Source: Oxyruncus cristatus
Taxonomy: Eukaryota > Chordata > Aves > Passeriformes > Cotingidae
Direction: 5' to 3'
Length of the DNA: 64,000 nt
Assembly: GCA_013399855.1 (NCBI GenBank)
Contig: VXAY01006082.1
Span: forward strand, 164,671-228,670
The notes under the pieces are model-generated. The model was given only the letters and a program-made list of their open reading frames with translations, ran no database searches and was not told where the DNA came from. Below, one piece after another: positions 44,101 to 56,361 of the stretch (within the stretch, counting starts at the first letter, position 1; each line of letters starts with the position of its first letter). The position numbers were made by a program, and so were the translations under genes.

Positions 44101-47100
44101 GCTTGAGCAGGGAGGTTGAACCAGATGACCCACTGTGGTCACTTCCATCCATACCCACTCTGTGATTCTGTGACTAGGAGTTTAAACAGCTTCGGAATTA
44201 TACTGGGGAAAGGACAGGGAGGAACAGCACCAATGTCACTCTTTTATCACCATAAATGATTTCATTTATACCAAGGCTGTGCTGAAGTGAATAATGCCAA
44301 CAGACTACTTGCTGGGCTTGGCTGCCCAGATTCACCCTGTTTTCCCTGAGTTAGGTGCAAGGGCTTCTTATTTTAAGGATGGGTTTGTCATGGTCCTCTC
44401 CCACAGTCAGGGTGACAAGGAGAATTTTCTAGCTGCACCCTTGGCTTGGCTGTGTTGCCATCTGGCAGGGATGGTAGAGATGCACCAGGGAGCTGATCCA
44501 ATGGTCAGTGGAGCACAGCATGATGGGATCTCTACTTGAACATCTTGCTTAGGTGCTGGAGTCTGGCATTGATGAATTTCGGCCTGCAGTGCAGAGTGTT
44601 AGTAGAGAAGACTTACATTTCATGCTCTCGGTACTACAGAGAAACTGCAATCCTGCCATTTCTTATTTTGATCTTTTCCAGATACAGGCTGAAATCATTC
44701 AGGTTCATTCCCTTTTCCCTCACTCTCCATCCATGGTTTTAGCACAGCCTTCATTGTGGGTTTTGTAACAAGACAGGGGAAGAAAAAGGCCACTGGAGCA
44801 CGCCAGCACCACCGTACTCCTGGTGTATCCAGACGTGTGCCGTCTGCCCTGCATGCTCACTGAAAGCTGAGGTGCTGACCAAGCACCTCCTCAAACACTT
44901 CATGTTTTATAAGGCCAGCCTCCCATTAGCCTGATAAAAATATTTACATTTCTAGAAATGCATTGATTTCCTCCAGCTCAACAGTGCCTGAAAATACAGA
45001 GCTGTTTGCCTCAGCTCTGGTGTCCTCCCTGTGCCAATGTTTATAGGACTTGGTAACCATTTGCTTCAAAGCAACATTTTAACGGCAAACAAAACATCAC
45101 CTTGGGTGATATTTATGCCTTAACATGCTACATTGTTTGTGTTATCAAACCTTCACGCCAATGTCACTGGCATAAAGCCCCAGACTCAGTGCACAGAAAA
45201 ACCTCGCAAAATTACGATGTTGAGGTGGTTTCCACCCAGAGGGAGAAAACAAAAACCAGCTGAGCCGTTCCTCCTGCAGTGGGCTTCTCGCCATTCTTCG
45301 TGAACTTAAGCTGGTGCCACCCACCCCTACCTAACTAAAGAGCCTCGGGGTGGAGGCAATGCACAGCAACACCTCACTGATATCTCTGTGCTCTTTGGGA
45401 TCTCCCTAAAGTAGCAAACAGAGCATTCCCCGAGCAGCAATACACGGTGTCTCCGTGATCAGAGGTCCCGGATCTCCAGTAGCTTCCCTTCCCCTGCTCC
45501 CAAGAGAATTATCCTGTCTTCACTCATGCACAAGAAAGAGCATAACTGTGACTTGGGTTACTTTAATGTTACACTATGCTCTTTACCAGCCTAATGGTAT
45601 CACAAGGGCAGAGTCCCTTTTCCCTTTTACTGCGGGAGGATAAGAAACACTCACTGCTCGGGTACTTCGTGCCTGATTCACCAGCCATGAATCCTGTGTG
45701 TTTGTGGCATCTTCACAGGGATGTGAGCACTGCAGCAGAGACGTGGGTGGGAGCATGGTGGGAACTTGTCCCCTGCTTGCATCAGTCAGATCTTCTGGGG
45801 CAGGTGCAGGGTATGGAAGGTGACCCACACCCTGAAAAGCCACCTTTTTCCCTCCCTGCATGACCCACCAAGGGTGTGCACTGAATCCCAGAGCTTTCTT
45901 TCTCTCTTCTTCAAACTGAAGTCCCTGTATGGGATTTTCTGCACATGGACTTCAGACATGCAGATAAAGCCTAGAGGTATTTTCAGATGTGTTATTACAC
46001 AGAATAAAAGCATTACTCCCTAATTTATCCAAGTAAAAAAACCCTTTTAGGGTTCAGTAGTATTTTAGGTAGAAGTATCCTGTTAAAAAACTTTTAGTAA
46101 TGAGAGGCCTCAGGGGAATTTTAAGATGTAGATCCAACTTAAAACTGGATTAAGTCTCTGCTGAGGAGCTAGTATTTGACTGAGATAAAATAAAACCATC
46201 TGTAAAATGGTACTGCCTCCTAATGCTAGTGCTGGTCCATACCTGCACAGTCCTGTGAAGCTTAACTTGTCTGCGTGTTTGGAGCTCTGGTGCAAAGGAA
46301 ACAGTGGAGCTATGTCAGAGGACCAAAGCAGAAAATCCTCCTCTTTGCTGAAGAAAACAAACAATACTGATTTATTCATATCATCAAACTTCTTATAGCC
46401 AATGAGACAGATCTGTCTTGTGGAGTATCTGCTATCCTGCCATAGGGTACCCTGCCACCGCCACAGGGGCGCAATGCCCTGAAGCTGTGCTCACACCCAT
46501 CAGTCTGCAAGGCTCACAGGCACAAAACAAGGTCAGAGAAAAATGCTAAGCATCCTAAGAAACCAGGTGATACATCTTCACTCTGAGTCCTGCCTTTGGG
46601 CCACGTCACAGTGAAACAGTTCTGTGTCTCCAACACTCTCTCCTAGAGAGGAAGGCTTTGAAACTAAGGAAAAACCTCAACTCTAGCCCTGCATGGCAGC
46701 TTATCTCTGGCCAGGACACCCTGCACACAGCCGATCTCATGGGAGCTCCTTCACTTTTCACACTGGTGAGGACCTTGCCATGTCACGGTCCACTGAAGTC
46801 CACTGATGTAGTTCAGTCTGTGAGACACTGTGAACAACACAACCCCATCCTCAGTGCTGATGGCTGGTAATGCACAAAGAATGGTCACATCTCGCCTCCA
46901 TACAATGCACCCTGTGAGATGCTGACCCCGCTGCTGCCTGGGTTAACTGACACTAAGTTCATAGGCGAGCTTTAATAATTGCTTGCAGTTATTTCTCTGA
47001 GACCCCTTGCACGTGAACACACTCAGCTGTGAAAGGACAGCTGTCTACATGACAAGGACTCCTTCCCAGGCCAAAAATACTCTTTTATATGATGATAAAT

Positions 47101-50100
47101 CCTCACTGAAATGCAAGAACTGTGTTATGTGGCAGAAAGAGTAAGGAGGAAGCAATGAGGACCTTCAGGACATGTGATTAAAATACTGGCTGCTGGTCTT
47201 CATTGATTTTTAAAGCAAATACAGTTAAGTAAATTTGTGCTTACTGGGATGACTTTGTAAATTATCCTTGTCCAAGATGTGATGATTGCAATTTGCAAGA
47301 TCTGGTTGCTGATGTGTTCCCTAGTTGTGAAGACTGCAGCTGAGTAACTGGATTAGAAGGTGGTTCCTACAACTCTTGCTGTCACAGTAAGGGGTCAAAA
47401 TCCCACTCTCAAAAAATTATAACAGATCTTACGTGTTTTTCTGCTCCTAGATGAGACCTGCACACAAAGTGCATGCCCTCCTGTGGGAAGGGATGTGAAG
47501 GTATCTGAGTTTGAGGCCACCCAGCTCATCTGAGAGCATTCGTTCAGCCTTTACCTGAGCTCAGGAGCAGATCATTTCCAGTTGTTCTGTTCTGTACCTC
47601 CAGGGAGAGAGTCTCAGCACACTTTTCTTCCTCCCTTTTCAGGACGCTCAGGAGGTCACAGACAGGTGGAACAGCTTTGATCTACAAATTTTAAAAGCAG
47701 TGGAATCACTTTTCCTCTTAAAACTTGTATCATCTCAACAGAATTTACCCTTTTTATGCTCACGTTCTCCATGCAAATCTATCAACTGATTGAGGGCAAT
47801 ATTTCCTTGAAATACAGACAATTTCCTTGAAACACAGTCAATTTTCATAATTCAGCCTGTGTTTTTATAGTAGCAGCAGGCAAGCACAGACTGAGTTTGT
47901 GTCTTCTCCCTTTTGCTGACATTACTGATATTGAGAAAAATGTGTTATTCTGCTAAACTAAGTACATGAGCAGGATGCTCTTCCAAGAGGCTGCAGAAAC
48001 ATCCAGGACACTGCTGGAGCCTCTTAGAGTAACAGAGAATTAATTACTCACCCTTGGCAATTTAAACCATAGATCTTATTTTCCTGGGCAAAAGTGAGGC
48101 AAGTACGCCCGCTTGTTGCAGACCACCTGAGCCTATTTTACTGCTACTGACCAGTGACAGAAATCCATCTGAAAGCAGAAATTCACCCAGATTTTCATGA
48201 GAACCTAGATGGTAGTTTGTTCTAAGGTCATTTTCTCACCTACCCACCCCCCTTTCTCGTAAAACAATGTGGAAATGTTAGTGTTCACTCAACCCTTATG
48301 TAGCCATTAAATGTGTGTTTATGCTTTATGTAGCTGGATCAAAATAAGTGAATGAAGCAAACAACTACAGATCATTAAAATGATATGTATTGAAAATCAT
48401 TGCAAAATTATTAGCAGGACAAGGTCCCAGTAGTTACATCATGCAGAAAAAAAAGTACTTTTACCATTTCTATTATTTTATTAGTTTCTATTCTTTTTGA
48501 CAACAAAAATACTGAATATAAGTGGATTCCCATTACAACAAATTAGGTAATTCCTCTCTCATGAATAAACCCAAAAATCTTTATAAATTCCCACTATGTA
48601 CCTTTTATGTACAAATATATATATATATCCACACATACGTATATCTACACATATTGAAAAGATTAAAAACCAGTCATCAAGCTCTATTAGCTGAAAAGTA
48701 TCAGACAGAACTTTTTTATGTCCTTTGTTCAGGAAAAGTTAACCCAGCAGCATCATATTCCTACTTAACCTAATCAATCTTCTAGCATTGCTAATCATTT
48801 TCAGATTAGATTTGGGGTAGAGAACGATCCCTGATAACCTTGTAATGAGAAGTATTACTTTTCTACAATTAAATTTTAGCCTAACAGACATCAGAGACCA
48901 TATTCCCATTATTTTGGCTAGAATTTTTCTGGGTATTGTATTTTTGAACAAAGTTTAATCTTTCCAGCAATGTATCTTACCTTATCTAGTTGGTCTGGTG
49001 TGTTTAACTTCAGCATCCCTCTCCCTTGTCTTTGTGTGTCATGAAATAAATAAACTAGAAACCACTTGGTTTTGCACAATGTAATGAATTTTTTGGAATC
49101 ACACATGCAAAGAATTCAGATGAAATAAACTATTCTCTGATGCCAGGATTTAGATGCCTTTTTAATCCATGTAATCTTTGGAAAAAAAATAAAAATCCAC
49201 TTAATCTTTGAAATGTCTGACTGGACTAATATGTCTAAAGAAACGTATTTGCATTTAGTAGTTTCCCTTGTTAACTGAAGGCTGAATTTGATAATTTCTA
49301 AATATTGACAGATCTTTTTTTTTAAATGTGCATTATTTGTCACTCTCTAATTTTATCTATTTGATTCCCAGTAGTAAAGCAGTTTAGTACATTTTCAGAC
49401 TTCACAAGTACAAGTGTGACAACTAAGTCCTATAACATACTCTATTGTAATATCTCTGCCCAAAGTTGCCTTGAAAATATGTCAAAAAACAATATTAGTG
49501 CTGAGTATTTGAAGTGGCCAACAAAATTTGTCTGGGTTGCATATGGCTTGTTAAGATGATACTGAACATGTGTAAAAATAAATGCTAGGAGTCATGTTAA
49601 TGATCTCAGGAACAGGAGAACACTTCATCTTAAATAAGCTTCTACATTGTGTAGGCACTGTTTTCTTTTAAGAAATGTAGGTTCTAAGAAAGCTTTTTTT
49701 CCAGAAAGACTTAAAGTCTGTGTTATTTCTTTATGGCTAGAACGAGGCCACACGCTTTTAGCACACTCAGCTGTGAAGGCCACCCTGATGATCTGATACA
49801 GCCTCACTTTCTTACATAAAATGTGTTGTTCAAGCAGGAACATGGCATAGTTAATGCCTTACAATTACTGTTTTACCCCACAAAGTGGTATCCACCCTTT
49901 CCTTCTGATCAGCTAAATACCACTGCCTGGCAATATAGATGTGTAGGTAACAGGATTTTAAGCCCTGGGAAAGCAGAGAAGCCTTCAGGTGCTGGTTTAA
50001 AACCCTTGCTTTCCACAAACATTGTCCCTCAGCCAGTCTTTGCCAACCCTGGCATCCGACAGGGCAGGCTGGGTGCGAGTGTGCGGATGTTTGCTGAGTG

Positions 50101-51594
50101 ATGTGAAATCCACTTCCCATGCCGTGGCCAGATAACCCCACTCTGCTGCCAGCTGTGCTCAGTCTCACTTGTGTTTACCATCCACAAGTGGGAGCAAACA
50201 GCCTCCCCCGCAGTTGGAAATCGAGGAGCAAAAAGGGGCTCCTCTACGTGCCGTTTCTATGTCTCTTCCCAAACAGTTCTCTGAAACAGTTCTGATGTCC
50301 TTAACACTTTACCAGCTACTAAAAAGATAATTAACTCTATCCCAGCAAGGCAGGGGACAAGATATCCTCATATTTTGTTTAAAGGGAAGGTACCAAACCC
50401 ATTCCAAACAGAAATAGCTGTGATAACTAAATGTCCAGAACAGGCAAAAAGCTACAGTTTGTGATATTGATAGCAACAGCCAACTACAGTTTTTAAACTG
50501 TGAAATGAATAGATCTGAACACTACTTATGATTTATATTTGCAGCCACAAAATTCACAGCCATTTCATTTGAGAGTAAGTAGGTTTAGTTTAATGAGAGG
50601 ATTTCAAGAACAAATGATGCCTGGTAGAATCAAAGTAAATGTTTTGAAAGACTAGAAAAAGAACAAGTAGAAGAAGGTGCTCTTGGTGACACCCTGAGAA
50701 ATGACATCTATTTACAGAGTCTCTTCGGTAGAACTAAGAATAAGAAATCCAAATTACAAGAAAACCATCACAGTCACTATTTTTATTGTAGAAGATGATC
50801 AAAAGGCAGAAAGTTTGCAGACTGCATTCACTCTGCAATTAAAATGTCTAGGCAGAGCTCAGGTTTTCTCAGAGTTGGAACCAAATCCCCTGCTGGGACA
50901 AATAAATCGATCTTTCCATTAGTTGCAATGAAACAGTGATTTGATCCTTTCCTAACTTGTCACACCCCAGCTGGACATATTTCACCCTTTGTTTTATATG
51001 CCTTCAGAATCTGAATAAGCTGAGCAGCACCTGGAAATCACAGCCCAGGTTCTGCTGTCCTTCCTGACCGATCTGAGAGCCCAGAGATCAGCAGTGACGA
51101 TCTGCCACAAGTCACAAACCTAAAAGAAAGAAACCAAACTTTGTGGGTTAAACATTGTTAAACATTCCCCCATTCTGAGTCCAGGAAGGCACTGCTAGAG
51201 CTGGGCACTGCCCCTTAGGGGTTTGATTGCTGGTGTGAATCAGTAAAGCTTCCCTAAATAGTGTCAAATCTTTTCTCCTTGGTCACAGAACCTGCTGTGT
51301 TTACCAAAGCAGGTTAGTAACACTGTTGTCTTTATACAGGTGGGGGACACTGAGGCATCCAGCATCTAGTCATCTGTCCACTGTCCATTAGTGCAGGAAG
51401 CAGCAGAAATAAGAATAAAATTTTAAAAATCCCAGGTTCTGCACAGATCTTTTTAAACAGACATACCACAACTTCATGGAATAGAGGTTTCATTACTCAG
51501 ACAACATGTGGTTCCATGCAAATGGGAATAAATATCTCTGAGCACCTACCGGGACAGTTGAAATCCAGAAGATCATCACCCAGATTGTCCACAT
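32151..51594 (-). CDS. SCTR: Secretin receptor, class B GPCR, complete, 13 coding exons
   Basis: Coding exons in transcript order: 51594-51550, 47681-47555, 43554-43444, 39633-39530, 39246-39149, 38172-38040, 37229-37076, 36986-36926, 36405-36336, 33792-33701, 33616-33478, 33303-33262 and 32327-32151. They sum to 1353 nt, 450 aa, with every phase and GT-AG end consistent; human is 440 aa. Exon 1 encodes a hydrophobic signal peptide ([15 protein letters not shown]). The hormone-binding ectodomain (about 20-130) has the class B cysteines in [30 protein letters not shown] and IACG, and N-glycosylation sequons N-R-T, N-M-S, N-C-T and N-D-T. The seven-helix part shows family hallmarks: [11 protein letters not shown] (TM2), [11 protein letters not shown] (TM3), GWG (TM4), CWDIN then WWIIRGP (loop 2/TM5), RILMRKL (intracellular loop 3), LIPLFGVHY (TM6) and [17 protein letters not shown] (TM7). 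The receptor binds secretin at the plasma membrane and signals through Gs and cAMP. The choice of SCTR over VIPR or GHRHR rests on the overall match and on the neighbours TMEM37 and CFAP221. The start has A at -3. The third extracellular loop is longer than in mammals. Confidence 0.96.
42262..42272 (-). promoter_or_regulatory. CTCF-like site in SCTR intron 3
   Basis: CCCTCTAGTGG on the plus strand reads CCACTAGAGGG on the minus strand, the same 11-base core as the plus-strand site at 15371, with flanking GG before and AAC after. Motif match only. Confidence 0.45.
43568..43676. repeat. Degenerate tandem repeat of about 27 bases, roughly four units
   Basis: Successive stretches repeat the pattern AATG-AA-ACC-TG-AACATCTC with substitutions and small gaps, ending just past AACATCTCCCC. 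The array begins about 14 bases upstream (in SCTR sense) of the acceptor of SCTR coding exon 3. Unit boundaries are approximate. Confidence 0.45.
44090..44177 (+). mobile_element. CR1 LINE 3' fragment, plus orientation
   Basis: Sequence GTGACCCTGCTTGAGCAGGG, then GTTGAACCAGATGACC and the end CTGTGATTCTGTGAC, matches the avian CR1 3' terminus, including its diverged terminal ATTCTGTG repeats. It lies in SCTR intron 2 and has no coding capacity. Confidence 0.85.
47803..47843. repeat. Two-copy tandem repeat of about 20 bases
   Basis: ATTTCCTTGAAATACAGACA is followed directly by ATTTCCTTGAAACACAGTCA, an imperfect two-unit duplication in SCTR intron 1, about 125 bases upstream (in SCTR sense) of coding exon 2. 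Confidence 0.6.
48615..48657. repeat. AT/CA-rich microsatellite in SCTR intron 1
   Basis: A short (AT)n run merges into an interrupted CACATA/TATA-rich stretch. Simple sequence repeat without further signal. Confidence 0.6.
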
Positions 51595-51599
51595 AGTCA

Positions 51600-54500
51600 G
51601 TAACAGTCTGTTTTCTTCGTACCTTGTGCATCAGAGGTCACCAGGATGTTTGTATGCTCTCCAGTGTGGCTCCTAGCTCTTTTCACTTCATCCTTTTCCC
51701 TCCTTGCTTTTTTTCCTTCCCAGCTTTGACCATCCTTAGCCAATGTTTCTCTCCAGCTGCTGAGCTCTAGAGAGCATCAACAGTGACAGGACCCCCCCTC
51801 CTGTCCACCCTGCAATCTCTCCTCCTCCTCCTCCTCCTCTGCAGAAGCATCCTGTCCCAAGAATTACAGCACCTCTCTCGAGCATGTTCCTACTGTCGTC
51901 TGCCTCCTTTCCCGGCTGTTATTCATTGTTATCGATGGGTGTCGCTGGGGAATGATCATTCCTCATGCTCCCATGATAAGGGACGGAGCAGGACTCCTGT
52001 GCAAGATGTCAGCCCCACAATGGCAGGGGTAATCAATCAAGGGGAAATACAGCCCTGGAATAAGTGCTCTGCTGAGAGACCGAGTTGGAGGAATGTGACT
52101 CAGGCTGCCTGCACTGCTTCTGCTCTCGACAGCTGTGCATATCAGCGAGCACACAGCCCTGAGAGCCAGGAATCAGAAGTCTGGCAGGTCCTGCTGCAGG
52201 TGAGCTGGCTGCCCACAGGTCCCACTAAGCCCAGGTGAGCACAGCTGCTGGAGCTGAAGACAACCTCAAGTCTGGGGTAGGCGCCAGAGAAAGGGTAAAC
52301 AGGATATCTGCTCTTCCCACCCCTTCCAAAGAGGACTCCAAATGCTCCCTAGACTTTACCCTCTCATTCAACATCCAGAGAAACAAACAGTCTGCATTTT
52401 AACCAAATGCTATTGGTTGCAAGTTGTCATTGCATTTGGATCCCTCAGGTACCTTGTTGTTGGGATGTAGAGTCCAGCCATCCTGGGTTCCCCAAAGACA
52501 GTTCCTCAGCAGTCCCATCCCCTGGCAGCAGAGCACTCTCTGTTTTTCCAGGTTTTGGTTCTGCAGCAAAACTATTGTGAAGAGCCTGTGTGCTGACCTG
52601 GGTGTGAGCTCTTAGATACCAAGGTGGGTGCTCCAAACCCTTGCTTGCCAAGTTCACTTGTAGCACAATATTGAATGTGGCTTCAAAAAGGAGTGAAAGT
52701 TATCATTGTGTACCAGTACTCTTTCTCGAAGCACAGCAGTCCTCACCTTGCCTCAAAACATCTTTTACCACCTATTCCAGTTTACCACTGCCCATTAGCC
52801 CAGACAGATCAAACCTGATGAAGGGCTGCCCAGAATGCAGATGTGCTCCACATCTGCCAGTAGAGTCAATAACTGTGATCATGAAACATCTGGCTCTTTA
52901 CCTGTACACTGAAAATCCAGACACTGGATTAAGAAAGTCATCCACTGAGCAGCACAATGAAGGAATTTCGGTTTCCTAGCAAATGTGGCCCTTTCCATGC
53001 TCACTCTGACCACGGTAACTCCAGTTCACCTCCACACGTGCTCCTGAGGATTGTTGAGTTGCAATGTATCCCTATACACCACCCTCATCTCTCCCCACAC
53101 CCACAGAGCAGGAATGAGGCACGTAGCAGCATTTCCTCTAACCCCTCACTACCTCTGACCTGCCCAGCTCCCACAATCACACAGAATCCTTTCCCTCAAA
53201 AAGGGCAAATGCTTTCGTCTTCCTTGCCCCCATCCACACTAAACTTGTAGTGACTTTCATTTCTTGAGGAGCTCTGCTTTCCCACAGAGTTTGGTTGAAA
53301 TTGGTCAAAGGGTTAAACAAACTGTTAAGAGGAGGTCTGAGAGGCAGCCAAACAATGTCATTACAGTAGTCTGAAGAAACCACATTGGCAATGCTGCATC
53401 GTCTCAGAGGGGTGCCAAGTCCTTCTCTTCCTTCCTTTGGCTGAAGGAATATTTTATTATTCCATTCATTTTGTAGCAGCTTCCCTTCAAAGCCAGCACT
53501 CTTGCCTGTGTTTGTGTAATAGAGGGAATGTACTATGGCATGTGGGGCATTTTCTGAAATAGGCAATGGATGCCCAGGAGTTTGGAGAAATGATGCTGGA
53601 TTAAAACACCAATGAATGTTTTCTGATCCTCTCATTATATTTATGTGCAGGCTCAGCATTTGAAAGAAGCTGGATGCAAAATAAAACCTGAAAAATTCTC
53701 ACCTATGCAAACCACGGCTTGACTTGCAGCAGATGCCAGTGCTGGACACACAGTGAGGGCTGGGAGAACAGCAGCAGACCACAGAGAATTATTACCAAGA
53801 ATTCACATATCCCAAAATGAGGTGTTTGTTCAGTTAAACAGTGGAGCATTGCACTCATCTGTGCACATTTATACCTACTAAGTATATCCACTTTAAATTT
53901 GTCACAGCTGGAATTTCTTTCAAGCCTCTTTTGTAAACCAGAAAAGAAATATCAGAATTTATTCATGCAATATTGAAGGACTTTTAACTTTAGGAATAAA
54001 TAAAAGAAATTACTTTGCTTTGTGCTGCTCTGATTGTAAGATTGTTTACTTATCAAACACTAACCAACTTTGATTGTAAATATTTATTTATTAAAACTTA
54101 AAATTTCCATTAGTGCTTCAGTCAAATAACTTTTTTCTCCTTCCTTTGCTGAATAATTAAATTGCTAGCAATGCCTCTATTACAGCTTAACAGTCATGCC
54201 ACATAGTTTTCATCTGACATTTGGAATACAGAGATAAAACTGAGGTGAGAATCACCTATTTAAATCCTGGTTCACAATCTTTAATTACGCCAACCTTCCC
54301 AAGGAAATCTGCAGGTTTGTTGACTGATAACCTCCTCTTTTCACCTACCTTTCCCATACATTTGCTACCTCTCAGGAAACCTTACAGAGTGCTGTTCCAG
54401 AGGTGCATCGTATTCAGATCCTCTGATGTGAACGCAGAGATCAATTTTGGTTTAAACTCAAAATCACTGTCCAAACAGACAGATGTACATGCAAATTGTG

Positions 54501-55580
54501 TTCCTGTGGGAGGAGAAATTTGTTCACATGCCATTTGCTGTACTACGTTCCCATGGCCTTTTTCTTGCAAACAGGAAGAAAACCCCATCGAATCCACAGA
54601 ACTAAACAAGTTCAGTGTGGGACACTGTATGTTTAAGTTCTGGAACTGGCAACTCTATTTTCAGTGCCAACCCGTGCCACACAAAAAACCCATAGCATTT
54701 TGCAGAGACATCTCCCCTTGCCCCCAGGAGTTGATTCAGGCAGTGGTCCTCTGTGAGGGCTCTCTAGCAGATGCATTCTGGAAGAGAGAGTTCCAACTAT
54801 CCTTCCAGCTTGTGAAGTGGAGAATAAACTTCCTTAATATGTTTACTCAGCTGAGGTGAATGGATAGTTTGGAAAAGCACTAGCTTGCTTTCTTCCCCTG
54901 ATGGCTGAATCCCCAAATGGCCAAAGCTCTGCCCGAGGCAGATAGCTGTGCACATGGAGCTGCGAGGAAGAGGTGAGGGCACACAGGAAAGGAGGTTCAG
55001 CAGGCGGAAGGGGCTTTAGGGAACTCGCTGAGCGTTACATGCCTTGAGAGTGCTGTAGCACTCTGGGGCACATACAGAGGTGAGGTGAGGATGAGTTCCA
55101 ACAGAAAGCATGCCGTGAGACAGTGAAACAGCGAGCTGCTGGAGTTCGCACAAAGGCAGTGTCAACACTGATCCTGAATTTTCTCCCAAATCTAGCTTTA
55201 ATGTTGTCATCACTGAGCGTCTCTCCCCAGCCTCGCCAAGAGCGTAGGTGTCATTTTTCCTAACCAACAGCAATTACATCTTACTGAATACGGGAACTAT
55301 GATCTGGGAGCTGAATTTTATGATCTGATTCTTCCTTCCTTTTCTATTCAAACTGAATGTTGCACTGTTTTTGGTCACATTTTACCTCAATGTTAGAAAA
55401 CTAAAAAAAAAAATTCTGGAAATATTTCTGGCTTTCTGTACTAAGCCTATATTTAAGACATGAAAAAATTTCAGGGCCATGAATACTGTTTGTTCCAAAT
55501 GCACATTCACAGCCCAGAAAAATGTAATACACCCAACGGCTGGAGGAGATGGGGCAGCCAGTAGTCTTGAATTTATTTTT
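51600..55580. other. SCTR upstream region; no further gene recognised
   Basis: This lies 5' of the SCTR start codon and holds its promoter. No TATA box at a sensible distance and no CpG island were recognised, so SCTR may have an upstream non-coding exon or a tissue-restricted CpG-poor promoter. A CTC trinucleotide run of about 24 bases is near 51818-51840. The longest open frame (54221-54859) starts with TTG and shows no family motif. Confidence 0.5.
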
Positions 55581-55584
55581 TATG

Positions 55585-55798
55585 TTGCCTAATGCAGGAT
55601 ATGTCAGTGCAGAAGCCAGTGAGGCACTAGCACAGGTTGCCCAGAGAAGCTGTGGATGCCCCATCCCTAGAAGTGTTCAGGTTGGCTGGGGCTTGGAGGA
55701 ACTTGGTCTGGTGGAAGGTGTCCCTGTCCATGGTGGGCGTGGGAACAAGAGGATCTTTAAGTCCCCTTCCAATCTAAACCATTCTGTGATGGTATGAA
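55585..55798 (+). mobile_element. CR1 LINE 3' fragment, plus orientation
   Basis: The series GCACAGGTTGCCCAGAGAAG, GTGGATGCCCCATCCCT, GAAGTGTTCAGGTTGGCTGG, TGGAAGGTGTCCCTG and the end CATTCTGTGATGG is a diverged CR1 3' region. It lies about 500 bases upstream of the CFAP221 CpG island and is non-coding. Confidence 0.9.
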
Positions 55799-55971
55799 TC
55801 TTTCTCTTTGGCTCCTCTATTATATTGGGAGTTTGGACAGTGTTTGGGCTTGGGACAGTTAGAAGGGATGCCAAGGTGTCTTCAGCAAGTCGCATCTACA
55901 CAAGGCAACATTCAGCACTAATTCAGCATTTCTCATTCTCATCGATCTGCCCAGGTCACCCATCTGAAGGG

Positions 55972-56051
55972 AAAACAAACAAACAAACAAACAAACAAAA
56001 CAAAACAAAACAAAAAAAACAAACAAAACCAAAAACAAACAACAAAAAAAA
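55972..56051. repeat. (AAAC)n microsatellite upstream of CFAP221
   Basis: A roughly 80-base AAAC/AAAAC repeat, degrading into A-rich sequence at its right end. It begins about 175 bases after the CR1 fragment and may have grown from a retroposon-associated A-rich tail, although no element directly abuts it. Confidence 0.85.
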
Positions 56052-56289
56052 CCCCACAACTTTTCTTTCCCTTCTCCCCTGTGCCCACGCAGGCGAAAGT
56101 AAAGTAATTTATACGTGGTATGAAAAATACCACCTTAAAAACGGTTTTTCAGGATTATTTTTTATGGCATGGCCCTTTAATATTGAAAGTGAGAACACAA
56201 ACGTGAAAAGGGGGGGCGGGCGATGGAGGGGGGGGCGCGAAGAAGAGAAACAGGGTTTAAAAGAAAAAAAAAGAAAAAGAAAGACAAAG

Positions 56290-56290
56290 N
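56290..56290. other. Single undetermined base
   Basis: The only N in the window. It sits at the junction of an A/G-rich tract and the GC-rich CFAP221 promoter, a place where sequencing or assembly commonly fails; true length here may differ. Confidence 0.95.
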
Positions 56291-56348
56291 AGGGCCGCTG
56301 AGGGGACACTCCCCGGCCGCCGGCGCTGCGGCCCAGCGCGGCCGCCCC

Positions 56349-56361
56349 GTTGCCGAGCGAC
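56349..56361 (+). promoter_or_regulatory. RFX X-box in the CFAP221 promoter
   Basis: GTTGCCGAGCGAC fits the X-box consensus RYYNYY-N(1-3)-RRNRAC with a 1-base spacer (GTTGCC-G-AGCGAC). RFX factors control ciliary genes through such sites, and the gene downstream is ciliary. Confidence 0.6.

Noticed and set aside
46452..46474. Possible third CTCF site (CCACAGGGGCGC)
   Set aside because: Relative to the consensus it lacks one base in each half, which disrupts the spacing CTCF requires.
51783..52238. 151-codon frame beginning with a signal-peptide-like leucine run
   Set aside because: It starts at GTG, not ATG. The leucine run is the translation of a CTC microsatellite, and no domain or splice support follows.
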